Shown here: positions 59,166 through 64,000 of the stretch, in pieces
Layout of the letters: each line of letters opens with the position of its first letter
How positions within the stretch are numbered: the first letter of the stretch is position 1
Assembly (NCBI RefSeq): GCF_017654505.1
Contig: NC_054539.1
Location: 67,017,756-67,081,755, forward strand
Origin: Polyodon spathula
Taxonomy: Eukaryota > Chordata > Actinopteri > Acipenseriformes > Polyodontidae
Length of the DNA stretch: 64,000 nt
Direction of reading: 5' to 3'
Program-made: the position numbers and the translations under genes
The notes under the pieces: generated by a model
Seen by the model: only the letters and a program-made list of their open reading frames with translations
Told to the model about the DNA's origin: nothing
The model's database searches: none

Positions 59166-60845
59166 AGAGACTCAGAGCAGGAACACATGATTTTTTAAAA
59201 TTTTGAAACAAATAATAAAACACTCAAGCAGTTTACACAGACAGGGCTTTCACCTTGCCACAGGGCAGGATTAACTTCACCAGTAACATGACACAAATAT
59301 GCATGTTTTGTTACGATAATAGGTTAATATATACTGTAATACTAGGTTGTTCATTAATGAAAATGCATTTTCAGTGCAGTATAATAAACTGCACTAAGCA
59401 CATGCATTGTTCTTACTTTATTGTGCTACTATTCTTAAAAAACTAAACAGCAACGCACTGACATGTAAACCTAAGTATATGCTTTCATTTCACGATGTGC
59501 TGTAAGTGGATCATTCATTGTTAATGATATTAACAAGTGTAACCAAAGTGATATTAGGAGCTTATCCCCATTATATTCTGGCCGGGACATTTCAATGTGG
59601 TGATACTAAGTGGAAACTGATATTAACATTAACTGATGTTAATGGTTAAAGCTATTTTTGGCATTTTTTAAAATGTTTTATGGTCACAACAAACCATCCC
59701 TGATCCTTCCCAACCCATCCCTTAAATGTTTCTGTATGTAATAGTTACATTAATATATACTGTATATTTCTGCTTTAATACACGGTTTGCCTGCATTTTG
59801 TCCACATTGGAAATTACAGGCTGATATATGCATATTTGTATCTAAACTTGACATATCACTGTGACTTCATCTGTAATTCCTGCTTATGAAGGCAGAAACA
59901 TACCCAATGTGTTCCAGTCTCCCCAAGAGTAAATAGCTGCATTCTGTACTGATTCATATATACATTTTAATAAAATGTACAACTTAAGTACACAGCATAC
60001 AAAAAGCATTTCACCAATGCTAAATTAACTTTGACAGTTGGATTACAGGTGTGCTAAGGGACATGATAATGTTGTTTAAATAAAAGACCACATTTGGCTT
60101 CATTTTCTGAGCATGTGGGCAGAGGTATAGTCTGTGCAGCTTCTTTAGGATCTCTTCCTTTTTGTGCAATATCTTCAGTACAAATAATGTTTTCAATAGT
60201 ACAAATGTGACGGGACTGTTCATTTCGAGTTGTCTTTTTTGTAGAGAGTATGAAACGGATATGTATCTTGCTGTTAGATGTCATGATCATGTTGATTAAA
60301 GTGCAACCCGATTGGACTGCACCTGGAGTCCAGGTGTTCACAATCCTATTCATGTTATGCAAATTTAGCGGAAACTGACTAGTTATAATGTAAACTCCGT
60401 TTGTGGTTTGGAAGTCAAAAGAACCTGTTAGATCATAACACAATCCTGTGGTAGAACATGATGTCTGTGGTACTGTTGACCTGTGAGCAGGTTGTGCAGT
60501 GTATTTTACGACAGGTGCTCATTCCATTGTTCTCACTTTGAATGCAGGTATTGCACTATTTACGCCCTATTGAGTGTTTTATAAGTATGAATGAAAGCTG
60601 GTAGTTTGCTGGTTTTTACTGGCCATACTGTTTCAGGAGATTTAATGCTGGCTGAAGAGCTAGTTAATCTTTTCAGTGCCTTTGTCAATCGATTTACTGT
60701 CTTGTTACCAATCTGGTTAAACAGAGGGAGATTTTAACTATAGATAAGCAGGGGTCAATGTTTTCATTTTACAGAATAAAAGTGGACAGTTTATGTTTTT
60801 GTAATTATGTCAAGTTTATTTTTAAATAAATAAATACATAATACG

Positions 60846-60960
60846 ATGAGCCCGGCTCTTTTGCATTGTGGTTGAGACGCTCGCTTTCGGCGCGCAGGGC
60901 CGCCAGTTCCCACCCAGCCTCTGCTCTGCTACGTTGGCCAGTCCCTTTCTGCAATACGGC
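60846..60960 (+). mobile_element. tRNA-like SINE head or tRNA pseudogene
   Basis: TGGTTGAGACG matches the pol III box A pattern TRGYNNARNNG, and 'agttcccaccc' about 35 bp later is a degraded box B. The GC-rich block stands out from its AT-rich surroundings. It cannot fold as a proper tRNA with the required T-loop, so it is at most a relic. Confidence 0.3.
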
Positions 60961-62902
60961 ATTCACTGCTGACCATTTTGTTTTACCATGTTAAATTCAT
61001 TTCCAAAACAGTTTTCCAGTACATAAATGGTTATAGGTTATTGCTGCCCAAAATGGCTAAGTAACTGTATATATTAATTTTGACTGGAACGCAAAACCTA
61101 GCATTGTATCAGATGCAGTATACAATACTTGTAGTATAGTAATCAGAACCTGTGTAGAGCGACTGCAAACAGATATGTTGTACGTTCTTATTCAATTCTT
61201 TTTTATATGTTTTGCCCTTAAATTGGTCCCTTCAAGGTCTTGAGGCAATCACAATCTAAAGTAGGTAAAGGTGCTATACTTTCGGTCTGGTCTCTTAACA
61301 GGTTTAGATGTCAATATATATTGGCCTATAATTTACAATGTCAGCAAAATGCAGGCAAACTACAAGCAACCTACCCACTCCATAATAAAGATAACACTAC
61401 ATTTTTCTCTTTCTATTTTAGATGTAAATTCCTGTTCCGCAACTGCCGTTAATTCCTAACACTAACAATTTACTGATTTGCTTAATAGACACACGTTTTG
61501 CATTCTTGGCCTTTTATCTACAGTATCTTAAACACAAAATCTGTTTCCTGGTTATAACCAATGCTAAACAGCCCTTCTTGTGTTGCATTATAGACATTTC
61601 AATTAAATACACCATTGCCTTGTTTATAAATGAAGAATGCAAGATTTGATCTTTAATCTGATGTCTTAATGCCTAGATACAATATGATTTTTGTGCGACT
61701 TAAGGAAACAAGGAAAGGGGGATGGTGAAATAGATAGAGATACTGTAGATAGAGAACCTACAAATAAATACTGTACACGGAGAAATCTACAAAAGACAAA
61801 GAGAAAGAAAGTGCTTTTTTTTTAAAAAAATGGTGTTTCCTGTAAGTATTTTTAATTTGTAAAGTCTACTGAGCTTAAATTACGTTTGCATTACATGTTT
61901 TATGTAAATTTGAATTGTTTCAGTGTTCATGCATGGTGCTACAATAGATTAGCAAAATTGAGAGAATTATCATGGGTAAGCATAACACTGATCTCATACC
62001 CTGAACATACTGTCTGGAGTTATTCAGGCCAGAGCAAATGTGTTGTGTCAGATTAATGTAATCAATACATTCTACGAGCGTTGCAAGGTGAATACCAGTT
62101 GCAGGTTTGAGCAAACATGGTCAGACACAGCAGTAGAAGCCCCTCAAATAACTGGCTAAGATATGCATAAGAATGTCAAAGCCTAATACATGTAACGCAT
62201 GGAAAAAGCATGATGAAAATGCTTTGCACCTATAAATAACCATGACAAATGTCTAAACTGTATGGACTGCTGTGTATTTGCTACTAGAAGTTTGAAGTGC
62301 CATATTTTCTTTTTTTTTTTTGTTTTGCAAGTCTGAATGAGAAATCAGCAATAAGTTATTACAAAGGAACAACTTATAGCTGATTTCGTGTGTGTTCTTT
62401 CAGTTAACATGCTACAGTATCTACCAAGTTAACAAGACCGAAAACATTTGACAACAGGATTGTTCACCTAATTACTGTAAATGCTGCCTTCAGATTTCCT
62501 AGTTAGATAGGGGGAATATGATTATATTGTAGATAAGTCTTATTATTAGATGCCATGTAACAGATTAAAGAAGTGCTCCAGTTTCTATGACTTCACCTGT
62601 ATATTTTTCTTTACTTTTATATCACATCCTTTTTATATCTGAAATAACTAATTATTTATAAAATACAATAGGCCCATTTTGCTATTTCTAGTAAAAACAA
62701 GCATACATTTATTCCATATAATTATTATGATGAATTGTGTCATTTTATAGTTTCTGATTTACTTTAAAACAATTATTTGTGTTGTATTGTCAGACTCTTC
62801 TTGTCAAATAATCTACAGGTAATGTATGTGCACTGTAAAGAATATCATCAGAGAAATAGTGGGTGTTACTAAAATGTATGTTTGTTTGTTTTTTTAACAG
62901 AA

Positions 62903-63007
62903 ATGGCCACGTATGCAGTGAATTTGTATTCAGTAATACTGCTGCTTTTAGTTAATATTTCACAAGCAGAAGTATTGCATGGTTATGAAGATGAGTACCA
63001 TTTACTA
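62903..63007 (+). CDS. Signal-peptide first coding exon, candidate adhesion GPCR (ADGRF group)
   Basis: After a T-rich tract and the acceptor 'tttttttaacag' (62900), an ATG opens MATYAVNLYSVILLLLVNIS, then QAEVLHGYEDEYHLL. It ends at CTA|GTAAGT (63007/63008) in phase 0. Residues 1-20 form a classical signal peptide with likely cleavage after SQA. The mature start with DEYHLL recalls the EEYxLxV-type start of ADGRF receptors. In other vertebrates ADGRF1 and ADGRF5 lie next to the 3' side of TNFRSF21, which is where this exon is. That synteny is from memory, and only 35 residues are available, so the family is a suggestion. Later exons would lie beyond the window. Confidence 0.5.
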
Positions 63008-63328
63008 GTAAGTAAGCATTTTACAGCTTTCTTTAAAACCAGAAAATAATTGCATAGTATCATAAAAATAAGCCAAATACTAGCATTATCCAAATCCAAA
63101 TATTTCAGAAACAGCTGAATACCTATTTAGATTTATGGCAAATTTAAATGAAAAAAAAAACCCCAAAAACAAAAACAAAAAATACATTTTATTAGGTCAA
63201 AGTCTGAACTAAAATTAAAAAAAGTCTTCAGGGTTTTATCAGTGCATGAATATGTATACACATGTTCTTGTATTTCTGTGTAAATGGTTTGTTTTCCATT
63301 ATTGTAATTTTTTCACATCATCATAATA

Positions 63329-63349
63329 ATAATAATAATAATAATAATA
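63329..63349. repeat. Short (TAA)n tract
   Basis: About seven TAA units. Confidence 0.8.
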
Positions 63350-63705
63350 GTGGAGTTCCCTATGGAGCAGGTGGGTTTTACAGGAGGCTTTTGTCCAAAA
63401 AAAACCCTTTGTTTATAGTACACAGTGGAAAATCAAGCTTAACAATACACACAGGGCTAGATTCTCAATGCTATTTACTCCAAAACATCATAAGCGTAAA
63501 TGTCTAAAATGCATAAGAAACAACTGAATACTTCATTCAAGCATCTGAATTAGAAGTCTTGTGTGTTTGTTATCTGGTAACTTTATCGGGTGCATTTCTA
63601 CTTTCTGAAAAAAACAAAAACAAAAAAGGTGCTAATGATGATATTAAGTAAATAGCTTTGGGAATGTATCCCATAAAGTTAGATTCTGATTACCCTGTTG
63701 TACAA

Positions 63706-63723
63706 TTTATATATATATTATAT

Positions 63724-63780
<57 letters not shown>
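63706..63780. repeat. (AT)n microsatellite at the breakpoint of the exon-3 copy
   Basis: AT dinucleotides occupy the space between unique sequence ('ttgtacaattt') and the inverted exon-3 copy. In the parent locus an (AT)n tract also follows exon 3 almost directly (7829-7851). Confidence 0.95.
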
Positions 63781-63782
<2 letters not shown>

Positions 63783-63784
63783 TA

Positions 63785-64000
63785 CTAACCGTGTCCGTTG
63801 GAATAGTATATCCACTTCTCTTTATTCTGAGTGGGGGTACTTGGCTTTTTCTGGATCGCATTTTCCACAATACTGCTTGGGTCCTGCTTGGGCCCCTTCT
63901 TTAGCACTCTTGAGCTTTTCTTGACGCTACAGACCACAATCACCACCAGCACTAGCAGCAGGAAAAGAACTATCATCCAGGGCAGGTGCTCATTAATGTC
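63785..64000 (-). pseudogene. TNFRSF21: Inverted copy of TNFRSF21 exon 3 (3' part), continues beyond window
   Basis: On the minus strand the sequence encodes DINEHLPW, the transmembrane helix [33 protein letters not shown] and [11 protein letters not shown], followed by the same GTTAGT donor. Against the exon at 7593-7808 I count three differences in 216 bases, one of them a Met-to-Val change. The frame is open. Exons 4-6 are not found on this strand in the remaining window, and similarity stops at the (AT)n tract, so a complete gene downstream of this exon is absent here. It may be a partial inverted duplication, the 3'-truncated end of a second gene copy, or an assembly join. Type is given as pseudogene because the following exons are missing. 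Confidence 0.85.

Larger units (their letters stand above)
58173..62900 (+). other. Putative intron or intergenic stretch
   Basis: Mostly AT-rich unique DNA. It contains an LTR terminus with a primer-binding-like site (about 58975-59165) and a tRNA-like SINE head (60846-60960). The rest shows nothing I can support. Confidence 0.45.

Noticed and set aside
60846..60960. Functional tRNA gene
   Set aside because: Box A fits, but the T-loop and box B are degraded and no acceptor stem pairs.
57900..63780. Exons 4-6 of a second TNFRSF21 on the minus strand
   Set aside because: I searched by eye for the death-domain and C-terminal motifs on the minus strand between 24.4 and 63.8 kb and found none.

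Overview
This window is vertebrate nuclear DNA, most likely from a non-teleost ray-finned fish such as a sturgeon or paddlefish. The evidence is genes split by canonical GT-AG introns, a TNFRSF21 (death receptor 6) gene, very long (AT)n and (TAA)n microsatellites, and a fish-type repeat set (Tc1, DIRS, Penelope, CR1 with an esterase ORF1, Ty3/gypsy, MIR/V-type SINEs). The species call is an inference, based mainly on my recollection of the CR1 3' end in sturgeon DNA.

Layout. 1-25.65 kb (+ strand): TNFRSF21 from late intron 1 to its poly(A) signal. Exons 2-6 lie at 4111-4714, 7305-7808, 14578-14843, 23541-23748 and 24199-24428. All phases agree and give 603 residues after the missing signal-peptide exon. 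The introns hold MITEs, Tc1 and Tc3-like deletion derivatives, a decayed second copy of exon 2, a DIRS element lying between two copies of an intron segment, and a SINE. 25.8-33.95 kb: a direct tandem duplication of about 4.07 kb, each unit carrying the same RT-less, 3'-truncated Ty3/gypsy element. 33.95-47.1 kb: gene-free DNA with LTR-like insertions, a tandemly duplicated SINE-bearing segment (36.9-40.3 kb), and an LTR element whose internal region is built from two large minisatellites (42.1-43.2 kb). 47.8-50.2 kb: a heavily frameshifted relic of a repeated gene family with a Cys-rich tail, interrupted by a solo LTR. 50.5-57.7 kb: another LTR with a target-site duplication, a nearly complete CR1 LINE (-), a Penelope-like RT relic (-) and a foldback element. 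58-63 kb: the start of another + strand gene, with a candidate 5'UTR exon and a signal-peptide exon. From synteny and sequence flavour this may be an adhesion GPCR of the ADGRF group. The last 216 bases hold a 98.6% identical, inverted copy of the 3' part of TNFRSF21 exon 3. It ends at the splice donor, and an (AT)n tract follows.

The only intact cellular gene content is TNFRSF21 (type I receptor: cysteine-rich ectodomain, membrane helix, cytoplasmic death domain) and the first exons of the 58-63 kb gene. I see no operon-like system, CRISPR array or functional RNA gene. The most informative anomalies are the inverted exon-3 copy at the right edge, the exon-2 relic, and the mosaic divergence between the two gypsy-bearing tandem units.
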